Part shown: positions 34,101-44,875 of the stretch, in pieces
Position numbering within the stretch: the stretch's first letter is position 1
Layout of the letters: each line of letters starts with the position of its first letter
Assembly: GCA_000310025.1 (NCBI GenBank)
Contig: FN649745.1
Coordinates: 537,441 to 601,440 of the forward strand
Length of the DNA stretch: 64,000 nt
Direction: 5' to 3'
DNA from: Ectocarpus siliculosus
Taxonomy: Eukaryota; Sar; Phaeophyceae; Ectocarpales; Ectocarpaceae
Position numbers and translations under genes: made by a program
The notes under the pieces: model-generated
What the model saw: the letters and a program-made list of their open reading frames with translations, nothing else
What the model was told of the DNA's origin: nothing
Database searches by the model: none

Positions 34101-37100
34101 GGAGCACATAAGGAAGCGCCTTATGTGTGCAGAGAGGCTGGCTGCCACCCAATAGTCTTCGTCAAGCCCGGCCCTCGTTCCCCGGTCCCAATTCGACGCT
34201 TGGAATTGGCCCCCCAAGCCGGGTGTTACCAGGTCGACCACAAACGCACTGAAAGTACTCTCCGAAAGAATTGATGACGTCGATCGCCTAGTTCTAGTTT
34301 GCGACTGTTCGGATCTCCGTCTTCGGTGCTGTTCGTTACGCCATCTAAATCAGGATTTCGTGCTAGATCACCACGAGGAGCAGCTGTCTTCGTGCGCGTA
34401 CACTACGAGCGAAACAAGGGAAGCCATCGTGCGGAAGGCCGTGCGGAGACAGGTGATTGCAACCGTCGCTGCGCTCTCTGTTCAACCTGCTGGTTTTGTA
34501 CTCCGGGAGTAGAGCTTGCTTGCCACATTTTTTCCCGTGTCCCCTTGCCTTGGAGATGTTCATAGACCTATGAACGCAGGGACACTAGCCACAGGTCCCC
34601 TTGCACTTGATGAGGGCGGCTTGAAATGTGATCGGTCTATAACCTCGTCGATGTACGCGAAACCGACTACTGCTGTAGGTGGAGCTTTCTCTTTATCTTC
34701 CGCTGCGGCGCTGTCTCTGGAAGGAGCTAACGTGGCGAATTCGGGACCCGGCGAGGTGAGTCGCAGAGAGCGGAATCGAACACGTACCGATGCGTCAAAG
34801 GTGCAGATGCTTTGAAGGTAGACGAGTGTAGATCTTCGGTCGACGGGCTTTTTCATCAAGGAGACTACGGGAATGGAGAACTTACTGCACAGGTGCGTAT
34901 CCTCTGCCCCCCATTATGTCCTGTTCGGAACACAGGCGAGCCATGCGGGTGTAATTTACAGCTGACAAAATCTTTAGGTACGTGTCCTGTTGTCATACGG
35001 AACAGTCGCCCGCCCCCCGGTCTCCCTACGCTTCTGCGCACAATCCGCAGAAAGCTCGAGCGAGCCATCCAGGCATTGCGCCGCTCCCCGCCGGCAGTGT
35101 TCGGTTTGGAAACCCTGGGCGTTCTCGCGTCGAAGGAGTGGGGTCCTGTGAAGGAAGTCATGGGGCAAGCAACGAGGAATGTGCTTCCTACGGATCAGGT
35201 ACAATTTGGAAAAGAGCTATGGTACTTGGTTGTTTCCCGTGCCTTCAAACGAGCGGTCGCCGTGTGGGGTATGGCGCCATGAGCCTCGTGTTGTGACTGC
35301 AGCGACCGTTCGGCGCAAATCGAGGAGGGAGCACGGCGAAGGGAGAAGGGGTCATCGTCCCTCTCGCTTCAAATACAGAAGCGTACAGCGTGTTGCGAGG
35401 GGTAGTCGTCGCGACACCGCAGCGAGTGCTTCAAGACATGTCTGCGCTTTCATGCAGGAGATGTGGAACGAAGCACGTTAAACAACACGATCTTGCCGAT
35501 CTCTCCTCGTATTTCACCTTGACTCCAGATCGATGGTCTTCGCCGGGCGGCCGAGCACCTAACAGCGCTCCACGCGTCCCTCCAGCTGAACGCTTGTTGC
35601 GACAATGGTGATGCCAGCACCGACGCCACGGATAGCTCTTGCAACGGACGTTCTGGCAGCAGCGGTGCCTTGAGCGTCGACTCCAGAAGGGCAAGCTTGA
35701 AACTGTACAGTCGGGAGGATGGGAAGGGAGAGGCTGGGGAGGAAGACGGGGAAGAGGGCAGCGTTCGTGCCGAGGGTGCGACCGCCCCTACGCATGGGAC
35801 TTTGTGTCCCGAGGAGGGCGAATTCGGAATCCGAGAGAGAGATAGCAACGGCCTCCGCCTGGGCGGGAGGCCAGATCGACAAACGCGTGCGGTCAGCGAC
35901 AGTTTCACCGGCGATGGTGGTAGGGCGACGAATGACGTCGCCAGCGATTCGGATGGCCCAAGTTCTGCACCGGCGCTGTCGTTGGCGGATGAGGAACAAC
36001 GGTTAAACGTAGTGCAAGAACTCGTCGAGGATGATCTCTGCTGGCAAGCGCAGTGTGTACAAGACGAGGACATCGCTACCGAAGAGGTGGATCGGGAAGC
36101 CTTGCGCCCCAACTTCAACAGCAGCAGGAGCTGGAGTGCCCTGTCTACATCCCATGACATCAGCCCAACGGCTGCGAAAAGCTCAACCTCAAGCTGGGAT
36201 AGTATCGGAGGCTTGAACGAGGGTGCGGCTCCTGGGGAGAGCGATGGCGAAGGGGAAGGCGCTGAAGAGGGCATGGAAGACCACCCGGAGGTAGCGCCGC
36301 CGGCAACACAGCCGTCCGACCAGGCCATGGGCGCGGACGACTTCTTGCCTTTGTTCGCCCTTGTGCTGGTAAGTACAGGCGCGGCAGGCATCTTCCCTCC
36401 TTTGGTAGAATTTACGTTCGTGTTGTCTTTGAAAAGTTGGTTATTTCCGTTTGCAGCGCGAAGGCGCGGTTGTAGGCGCTCTCTGCCTCGTGGTGCAAGG
36501 TCGTCGACAGCGCCAGCTTTTATCTTGTTGTGACACCCAGCCCATCGCATGTTCTGCCGCTCGATGTGTTTCCATCGACAATCACTGGCAGGTACACTCG
36601 GCGCCGTTAGATCTGCTCTTGCCTCAGACGATGCTCACCCACCTGATGGACTTGGACGGAAGCTTGTCGGAGGCAGGGTACCTCGTCGCCACCTTGGAGG
36701 CCGCCGTCTCCTTCATCACACAGGTACAGCGAGGCATACGAAGGGCGGACGTCCTTCACGAAACCTCACTCAGTCACTTCATGCCGCTCGAAAGCGAGCG
36801 CGGACAGAATAACGGTGGTATAGGTTAGGTTTGTCAAGAAAGAACTGCTATTTGAAAGGGGCTTAAATCTGCTCCATGTGTCGTCAAACGATGTCTTGCA
36901 CGGCGGTGGCACTGCCTTGAGAGGGTAAGGGATGGTGTGCGTTCTTGAAGTCGTTTTTTTGTCGTTCATGCGGGCCTTTGCGATTTGCCTCAACACTTGA
37001 CCAAAGGGCTGTTGGAAAAGCCCTTGTACCCTTTCTTTTGGGCCCCTGCTGTGAGCATGCGTGCGTACAAGTAATGCTTGGGTATTCAGACGGCAAAGGC

Positions 37101-37438
37101 TTTGATCAACCGGACAGCGGTTGCGGAGATCGCAGAGGTTCCAACGTCCCAACGTGTGCTTCATCTACTTCACCTCCTTCACGACTTCTTGTCGCAGACG
37201 TTGTTGCCATGTTCGGGGCAAATTTTGAAGCCGATCTGCACCCCCCCTGTGAGTTTTTTGCTGAACACGACTGCCACTTCTCCCTTCTGTGCATTCCGCT
37301 GCTCACCCTGTTCCTCCGCGTCCGTCATGTATCCCCGTTTTGTCCACCTGCACAAATATTTTTCACCGCCACCGCCCGCTCGTGCAGGTTCATGCATCGA
37401 GCTTAAGCGCGGACGGAAATCAAGACTCCTCCCCATAG
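28145..37438 (+). CDS. PDZ-PX-VPS9 multidomain protein, candidate endosomal Rab GEF
   Basis: Exon model: 28145-28264, 29231-29347, 29488-29862, 30390-30650, 30967-31134, 31580-31650, 32065-32271, about 32421-32976, 33381-33543, 33975-34070, 34354-34452, 34513-34755, 34818-34892, 35055-35198, 35529-36368, 36592-36723, 37090-37248, 37388-37438; about 1,290 aa. A PDZ domain spans exons 4-5 (MTLGVTVKEL, then AGILVGDVILGIN). PX follows in exons 8-9 (RQWLVFPHYGDLSAL, LPFPAKR, then GALHIVQDFLG). A C-terminal VPS9 domain spans exons 15-16 (ADDFLPLFALVL, then EAGYLVATLEAAVSFI). PX domains bind phosphoinositides and VPS9 domains exchange nucleotide on Rab5-type GTPases, so an endosomal role is likely (inference). 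Most junctions are phase-consistent. The 32271-to-PX junction does not close in my reading, and starts at 34513, 34818 and 35055 are tentative. An Ala sits where most VPS9 domains have a Thr. Confidence 0.78.
28371..28408 (+). repeat. 19-bp tandem duplication
   Basis: Two adjacent copies of a 19-bp unit (CATAGCTTACAATAGTG plus two bases) in the first intron of the PDZ-PX-VPS9 gene. Confidence 0.85.
30204..30360 (+). repeat. 96-bp offset direct duplication in intron
   Basis: The core GAAGGGACGCTCGATGCCAC occurs at about 30225 and 30321, with flanking similarity (GTGTCGA.GTGTTT upstream, CGTTCCTCG downstream). The repeat ends about 30 bases before the acceptor of the first PDZ exon (30390). 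Confidence 0.8.
31677..31707 (+). repeat. (AGACAG)n microsatellite
   Basis: About five hexamer units, just downstream of the exon ending at 31650. Confidence 0.85.
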
Positions 37439-38334
37439 AGAAGCGGTACTCTTTTTCGGAAGGGGAATTGCCGTTGAGGGATGTTGTCTCTCTTACCCTC
37501 TTTTCGGCTCACCTGAAGTACTGCCTAAGTCGACATTGAGGGAAGGCGACACCGACACATCGATGGTGTCTTTGCGAGTCTTGCACAGCAACCCGCTGGG
37601 TTCGCGCACGTGCCCTGCACCATTACTGTAGATTGTACATAGATACGAGGGAAGCCTCGTTAGGGGTGTGGTTCTGGTAGGTTGAGGTTGGGATTGAGAG
37701 CAGCTGGTGTAGATATGGTTTGGAACCATCATCACCCCATTGTAAGAACCCTGAAAACATGATGCATGTGCGGTCTCCGCCTACCGTCGTGCCCGGGTAA
37801 ACTAATAGTGCCCACTGTACTTGACCCCCGAGATTGAGATAGCATTCGCAGTAACTGCTCGTTCAGGCAAGGGGCCGGCGGTTTGAGCTGGTTATACCCA
37901 GTGTCTCGCGGGATCGATGTTGACGCCAGGCAAGTCGCCCGAAATGACAGAGGTTTGCAGCAATACGTGGAGCTGCTTGCAGAGCACCGCTGGCGGCGGT
38001 GACAGTAGCCGAACAATCGCGACTCGCAAAGCTTCAACGTTTAGTCTCCTTTGCGCTCTCCCACTCTTTCTCTTAGCGCTAGGCTCCAGGCGCCTCCACT
38101 CAGCACATAGCGCCCCCTTCCCACTGCCCGCTGCCCCCACCGCTTTAGAGCCAGCGCCGGGGTTTGGTTCCAAGTTCGAACCAAACCATACGGTACTGCA
38201 CCCTACACGCTGATAGGCTGATATAGTCTATAGGCTGCTGCTCTGCTGCTGTCTGCGGGAGCGCACATGCACGCTGCTTCGTGGGAACGTGGGAACCCAC
38301 CAGACAGACGACAGCACTCTGCTCAAAAACAACC
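37439..38334. other. Intergenic region with palindrome upstream of reductase gene
   Basis: This 0.9-kb spacer lies between two plus-strand genes. It contains a perfect inverted repeat at 38161-38187 and, on minus, a 93-codon ATG frame (38173-37892) that I do not call as a gene. I see no clear TATA box. Confidence 0.5.
38161..38187. promoter_or_regulatory. Perfect 10-bp inverted repeat, 7-nt spacer
   Basis: GGTTTGGTTC and its exact reverse complement GAACCAAACC flank CAAGTTC, about 148 bp upstream of the reductase ATG. It could be a dimeric transcription-factor site or a hairpin in the 5' UTR. Regulatory function is inferred from position and symmetry alone. Confidence 0.4.
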
Positions 38335-41300
38335 ATGCGGCATCACGGTGTGCCCCACATTGCGCTCGTGGGGCTATTGGCTACCCACTGTTGCCAAGCG
38401 TTCCTGTCGTCAACACGCTCGACGGTAAAGGCGGTGAACGTACGACGCAGCTCCGGCAATGTAAAGATGTCATGGTGGCGAGGCTTGGGCAACGTCGGTC
38501 AGCGGAAGAATGCTGGCGCCAGCAGTAGCGGAGTGCTTACGCCCAAGAGCCGTGTCAAGCTAGGGGACTTGTCGGTGTCTCCCATGGGTAAGCCCTGTGC
38601 GGGAACATCATCCAGTGACTCAGCGAACACGGGTACCGATGTGTATTGTATCACGGCCCACCTGTTTCGATAAGGCAGCCGTTATCTAACGGAAGCTGCC
38701 CTACTTGCACTGATGTGCGGAGTACAGGGAGGAGTCGGTGTTGAGCATGTTTTGCGTTGAGCCCGTTGGCACAATGCGGGTTGATGTCCTCGAAGGAAAT
38801 TTGAGCAGTCTATTCACTCGGCGGGTTGCGCACCTTCTTGCAAAGGAGCAGCGATGCACCGGCCGTAGAGTTGCGACAGGTCAAGATCTACCTTCAGCCG
38901 TACATACTCGAGTGCAGACAGCTGTGCTGGCATGTTTACCTGAAAACGAAATCCCTCCTTACAAGCAAGCAGCGTATTGCATTGACCAACTCTGTTGGGC
39001 CCAATATATTTGCCTGACGTGCGGGCGATATACTTACATACTTACACAGCAGCCAGAAGCACTTCGTTCAATTCATACGGCACCGTGGGTGCTAAACGAC
39101 AGCGCCTGTCTGCTTCTATCTACCAGGCCTCGGGACTTGGGCGTGGGGAAACAAGGTGGTTTGGGGCTACGAAGATGGCATGGACGCGGAGCTCCAGGAA
39201 GCGTTCAACCTTTGCGTCACGGAGGGTATTAATTGGTTTGATACGGCAGACAGCTACGGGTGAGCAAATCGAAAACAGACGGGCTACACGCCTGTTGTTC
39301 GTGCCCAGTATCTAGCCTAGTACGCCCCGGATACTCTTTGCAAATGCTTACTGTTGGCCATCATGGTTGTTTGAATTGGCCAATTGCAGGGCTCGGTACT
39401 ACCGCATCCAGTAGCCAGGATCCCGTTTGCCGGCTACGGTGTTCTGACAACATAGCGAATCCAAAATGTCAGTGGCGCGCCCGCAACCGCTGCCCCCCCC
39501 GCCCCCGCCCCCCGGGCCAGCCCCACAGGGAGTGTAGCTTTTTTGCGGGATTTGGATTCGCGATAACATGGTTTGCTTGCTACCAAGTGCTGGGCGTTTC
39601 GTTCGCCGGTACGCGAAACTTCCTGCATGTTGGACCGGGAAAAGAAAGATCAAACAAGCAATAACAACCCACTCGGGATAGCTGCTGACAAGACGCTCAA
39701 CGGTTTTGTCCTTTTTGGGGCTAGGTGCCTCACTATTTTTCCACTCGCCGTAGTTCAAGAGTCCTATGGCATCATCCTCGTTAGATTCGAGACGCTACCG
39801 TATCCTCAAGTCTTCGACAACCTCCCTCAATTGAGTCGCGACAACAACGACCTTACTTCTCCTAGAGATACCGCCTTCCGATCCTCTACAGCCTTGAGCG
39901 ATAGACTCGAAGAGCATGCTCCCATGGACGGTGCCAACGCTTGGTCGGCACCCTTTCGTAATGAGACAAGGCTCGCGCCGCTCTCTCTCTTTCTTTCCGT
40001 ATCTCTCTCTCTCTCTCTCTCTCTCTATCTCCCTGTTTCACCCAAACCATTGAAATGGAATAGTGCTGAACATTCGCATGCCTCCCCCCCGTGATGGCGG
40101 CTGGCACTACTATATCCAAGTCAAAGGTACGAACAGGTTATTCGTGCCCGAAGGCCTGCCGACTTTTCAGCTCTCCCCTCACGAGCTTGGTGACAGTAAG
40201 CTCCGCGCTCCATCGAGCTTGGTGACCGAACGCCCGCCCGCCTGCCCTCCCTCGCCTCTCGCCTCTCCTCACCCAACCAGGACCGGCAAGATTGTAGGCC
40301 AAGCAGAGAGGCTCCTGGGCAAGGTTAGTAAATCGAGCCACTGCCCCGCGCGGACCAATTCAACCTACTGGTATTGGTCAAGTCTCTGCGACAGCTCGGG
40401 CTGGCCCGATGGCACACAGAGACAAAGATGGCTTGCCAATGCTCGAAAAGGACAGTAACAAAGAGGAGGCCAACGAATCACAGCAGTAGGTTCGGAGATC
40501 CGCCTGATCGCACCTCGGAGCTCATCGTCATGGTTCTAAGAACCCCCAATGAGGAACGCCATCGCTTTGCCACGCTCAACTTTTACATCTTCGCAACATG
40601 GAACAGACTGCCTCTAGAGACCAACACAAAGCAGCCGTGTGCGCTCGCGTGTTTGGTACAGTGCCTGTAATTAGCCTGTCGTGTCAACTTAATTCCCTCC
40701 TGAACGTTCTCCTCACTCCCCTCTCCCCCCCCCCCCCAATCCGTACCTTTGGCGATGGGACAACAACAGTTTGTCAGGGAGTACCCCGGCAGCGACAAAA
40801 TCCGCGAAGACCTTCAAATAGCCACCAAGTTCGCCCCCTACCCTTACAGGGTTGGAAGCCAATCCATCGTCAAGGCGTGTGACGAGACACTCGAGCGTGT
40901 GGGGGCTGATGTGAGTGCATACCCGCCCCCTGTCTTGCCAACCATGGGGGAGGGTAGAGGCCTTGCGGGGGGGTAGAACGGTTGTAGACCTCGGCTCATG
41001 GGTGACGCTTGCGTCGGTATCATGACCCGATCACTGGTGACGCCACGCACCCCGTCGCTCTTGTCGGTGTGGGACGATTATTTCCCAGATTGGGCACTAA
41101 GTTTGTTTTGGATTGCGTGATTCCCCTCGAGACACCTGAAACCATTGGGAGGGACTTGCGGTTTTACGTAGTTTTTCGAACGTGTTGGCTTTTTGTGGGG
41201 GGGGCGTGCCGACTCTTGTGCCGCTGCTCCTCACTCCGAACGCTTCGCAGATATGCAGGCGGCACCGTCGCGAGGCCAGCGAAGCCTCACGAATGGCTTC

Positions 41301-41366
41301 TTCGTGTCACGTCCTACGAAGGAGAGGTCTGCACTCGTACACGCACCGCTCTTACTGTCATCAAGA

Positions 41367-41415
<49 letters not shown>

Positions 41416-43590
41416 CCTGCTCGCCTCTGTCGCTACCGCTACTGTTGCTACTGCCTCTTCTGCTGCAACCCGTGCTTGCTGCTGCAGCTACCATTCTCCC
41501 CCTGTCGCTGCCGTTGCCGTTTGCTAGTCATTGGGCGTGGGGCAGTTGCACTGGGCGCCACCGTTGGGCTGGCAGGAAGAGGCCTACTGGACCGGACTCG
41601 CTCAACTCAAGGCGGATGGCCGCATTGGCGAGGTAGGCCTGAGCAACTATGGGCCGAAGGGGGTGGCGCGGGCGCACAGGTTCCTTGCTGGGCTTGACAC
41701 CCCACTGGCCAGCAATCAGGTACGCGCGACTAGGTTTTCGTTCTGCCCCAATCTACTGCAACCACGTCGGACTTTCGACAGCCCCTTGCTCTGTTCGAGA
41801 TGTTTTCGCAGTGTTTGTCCCTAACTTAAAGTCGTTTAAAGCGAAACTAGTTTTTTCGATATTTGGAACTTCGGAGTGGTTCAAATAGTGGAACAGGGTA
41901 CCACGTCTCAGCTGTCAAGCACGCGTTGCCCTTGATGAATGAATACAAGCCAGGTTACCTTCAGCACCGTTGGAACATTCAGAGACCCACAGCTTTCGCT
42001 TATCACTCGCGTACAAGAACAATGCTCGTGATTTTCATCCTGCCCGTGAGCCATCCCTTCCTCTCTTCCTTCGTGCACTCCCATGCGCTAAAGCCAATGT
42101 TATCACCCTTTCTTTCTGTCATACCAGGGCTTTTCCAGGGTTCCCCCAAGTACTCTACTACTCCTTGAGGCCTCAACTGGCGACCGCCCTGGGATATCGT
42201 TAGCTTACACGCATGATGCGCACATTCCTAACTGGGTCTTGATATCCCGATTCAACCCCCTTCATTCTATTCTGGTGACTCATTTCATCACGCGCTGTAG
42301 TGATTCAGGTTATAGGGGTACCGGGACGTGCTAGTCACAATGGCATGGACAAAGTGTATATACCTCTAGGTTTTATGGTTTCTTCGTGTTTCAATGGCCG
42401 TGGGGCCCTCGGGACAAGAGAGGCGCTCGGTAGCCATATGGTTTTGTTGTGGATGGAGGCGGGCTGTAGGGGCCGACTGCTCCAGCGCCCCTTTTCCACC
42501 GGAGGGCGCACATCGACACGCCGATCACTCGGGTTCTACTCCTATACCCGCGCCAACCACGTACGACCTCATCGGCTGCTCACACGCTCCATCGCGTTTA
42601 TCCCGCGCATGGGGGGTCGCTATCAGCCCACCTCCGCGGGTGGATTCGTTGTCTTTTTTTTCATATTAACACCGTACCGGTGTCCCGCCGCCGGCGCGGG
42701 ATGTTCCATCCATCGAACGTGGACGACGCGACGGGGTTACCACATGAGGGGACGGAACACTTTTTCTGTTCCTCGACATTCGCGTGACAAATTATCGTAC
42801 GCCTCCCCTTTCCCGTGTCCCGACGTTGCGTGTAACACCCAAAATATCCCGACAGGTGCAATTCTCCTTGATTTCGAGATATCCCCTCGACAACGGGCTC
42901 CTGGAGTCGGCCAAGTCTCTCGGGGTCACAAGCATCGCCTACTCTCCATTGGGGCTGGGGCTGCTCACGGGTAAGACGGAGAGAAGGAGCGAGAGAGAGA
43001 AGAGAAGTGGTTCTGTGTTAGGAAAGCATACATTCACCACGTAGACTAGCCCTTTCTTTTTCGCTTGTTTCTCTTCGGGGCTTTTACGAAAAGGACGTCA
43101 AAGGACGTCAAACGGTCGCGACCAGACCGTGGTGTCTGGAATCGTGTCTCCTGCTCGTTTCCAAGTCCTGTGGTTTGACAAGATCCCTCCTCTTGGGACG
43201 CACAACCGAGCTTACCCAGCTCGCTTCTCCCTCGTTCCGTGGCCGAAACAACGAACGCCAACCAACAACGCAGGGAAATACAACGCGGGCAACATCCCCT
43301 CCGGGCCGCGAGGCATCATATTCCGCCGCGTGCTGCCGACGATGGGCCCGCTCCTCTCCACCATGGGCGAGATCTCGAGCGCCCGCGGCAAGACCATGTC
43401 GCAGGTGGCGCTGAACTGGTGCGTGTGCAAGGGCACCGTCCCAATCGTAGGGGTGAAGACGCTCCCGCAGGCGCGAGAGAACTTGGGGGCCCTGGGATGG
43501 AGCCTGTCGCCCGAGGAGGTGGAGGGGCTCGATGCCGCAGCGAAGAGGATCAAGAAGCAGTCCGTGCAGAATATTTTCCAGTCCACATGA
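38335..43590 (+). CDS. PLR1: Plastid aldo/keto reductase, pyridoxal reductase-like
   Basis: Seven exons: 38335-38587, 39127-39259, 40281-40323, 40770-40910, 41528-41719, 42856-42970, 43274-43590; 1,194 nt, all phases matching, 397 aa. The catalytic core follows plant chloroplast pyridoxal reductase closely: GTWAWGNKVVWGYE, INWFDTADSYG, GQAERLLGK, ATKFAPYP, GQLHW, GLSNYGP, YSPLGLGLLTGKY, and near the end NLGALGW and QNIFQST. The AKR tetrad is visible as Asp123, Tyr128, Lys163 and His198. The family reduces pyridoxal to pyridoxine with NADPH in vitamin B6 salvage. The N-terminus has a hydrophobic signal-like segment followed by CCQAF and a Ser/Arg-rich stretch, matching the bipartite signal plus transit peptide of heterokont plastid proteins. 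The substrate is inferred from similarity; other AKR activities are possible. Confidence 0.92.
40002..40029 (+). repeat. (CT)n microsatellite in reductase intron
   Basis: A dinucleotide CT run in intron 2 of the reductase gene; a shorter CT stretch lies at 39981-39990. Confidence 0.85.
41368..41415 (+). repeat. (AGT)16 microsatellite in reductase intron
   Basis: Sixteen perfect AGT units, about 110 bp upstream of the acceptor of exon 5. Confidence 0.95.
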
Positions 43591-44875
43591 GAAAGAAATC
43601 CCGCGTGCGACCGCTGACAACGTCGAACAGATACACCGAGAGGTGTGGGGTGACTGTCGCCAGAATTTATGGGACAACACGCGTGTGATGATGTCGATGT
43701 GCTTTTTGTTTTTGTATTGTTGTACTCTCTCTGCGTTGTGTGCGACAGAGATACGTTGCATGTGTGCTGGCATTTGTTTTTCAGACTTTGGTGCTCTTGT
43801 GTGTTTTCTATAGTCTTAGTTTTAAGTGGTTTTCTTCCCCTGCTGGGTTGTGATTGCCTGTGATCGCTGAGCCCACCTCGACTCTCCGAGTAAGTACCGA
43901 TGGACCATTCGATTAGCGGCTTCGTGCAAGTTAGAAGACATTAATTAGGCAGTGTGCAGCAGGTAACAGGAAGTTCGAACAAGTCCTCAAAATATCTCTC
44001 ATCAACTTTTTCTTAGAACACTCATTTAGAAACACCGGAAACAAAATGTCCACACGTGACGCACCCATAACCTTTACACACGTCATCTAGCTAACTTCGG
44101 AACTAGACGCTTTTCGTTCTTGCCGAGACTAGAAATGCCAATTTACCAATAGCACGAACACACCTAATACTTCATCGGCCTGGATGGACACGTACGTACG
44201 GCCCTTTCTAAACCCACGCAAACTATTAGTGGTGCTGACCTATACATAGAAGAGACAAATCCAGAGGTATGATGCGATAGTCTAAAGCGTGGTTCCTTGT
44301 GTTCTTGATTACACGAGCAGTTCGACGATCAACAGGCCAAATTCCAAGCGTGTCTACTTGTCGCCGTTCAGTCTAGTCTAGGCACGACATCATCGTACCC
44401 CGACCCACCACACAGCAATTCAAAATTGGGTGGGAAGTCTCGCGAGAGGAAAGGACAGGGAAAGGCGTGCGCCGCGCAAAATGCACCGCTTCGTCCGACG
44501 ATTTCCCCACAAACCCCCAGTATCCGATGTAAGTACACACGCCAGCAGCAGCTAGATACACTCGGTCAGTACACGGGGTTCCGAGAGCACGCTAAGGTCG
44601 CCATGCCCCACAAGTAAACCTGCAAGCGGAAACCCCCCAAAGGGGCTGGCGTGTTTGGTTGAGCGGGAAATCGCTCCGAGAGGAACGTCGATCCCCGCAG
44701 TGTTCTTACGAGCTCCCCGCCGCCGCCCACATCCCCAGCTTAATGGAGATGCGAGGGGTGTGCCCATACACTAGATTACGTCCGTGTGGTCCTGAATGTC
44801 CACCGGGGAACAACCAAAGAGCAACAAACGAGTTGCCCCGTCCCCACCCTATTAACCCCCCGTCTATCCCCCCCC
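43591..44875. other. Convergent intergenic region
   Basis: This 1.28-kb stretch lies between the stops of the reductase (plus) and HBS1 (minus) genes and should hold two 3' UTRs. The T-rich part at 43690-43850 suits a 3' end for the reductase transcript. No coding signal stands out. Confidence 0.5.

Noticed and set aside
35529-36550. 366-codon Ser-rich minus frame
   Set aside because: It lies opposite the exon leading into the VPS9 domain, which has matching splice phases and recognisable motifs on plus.
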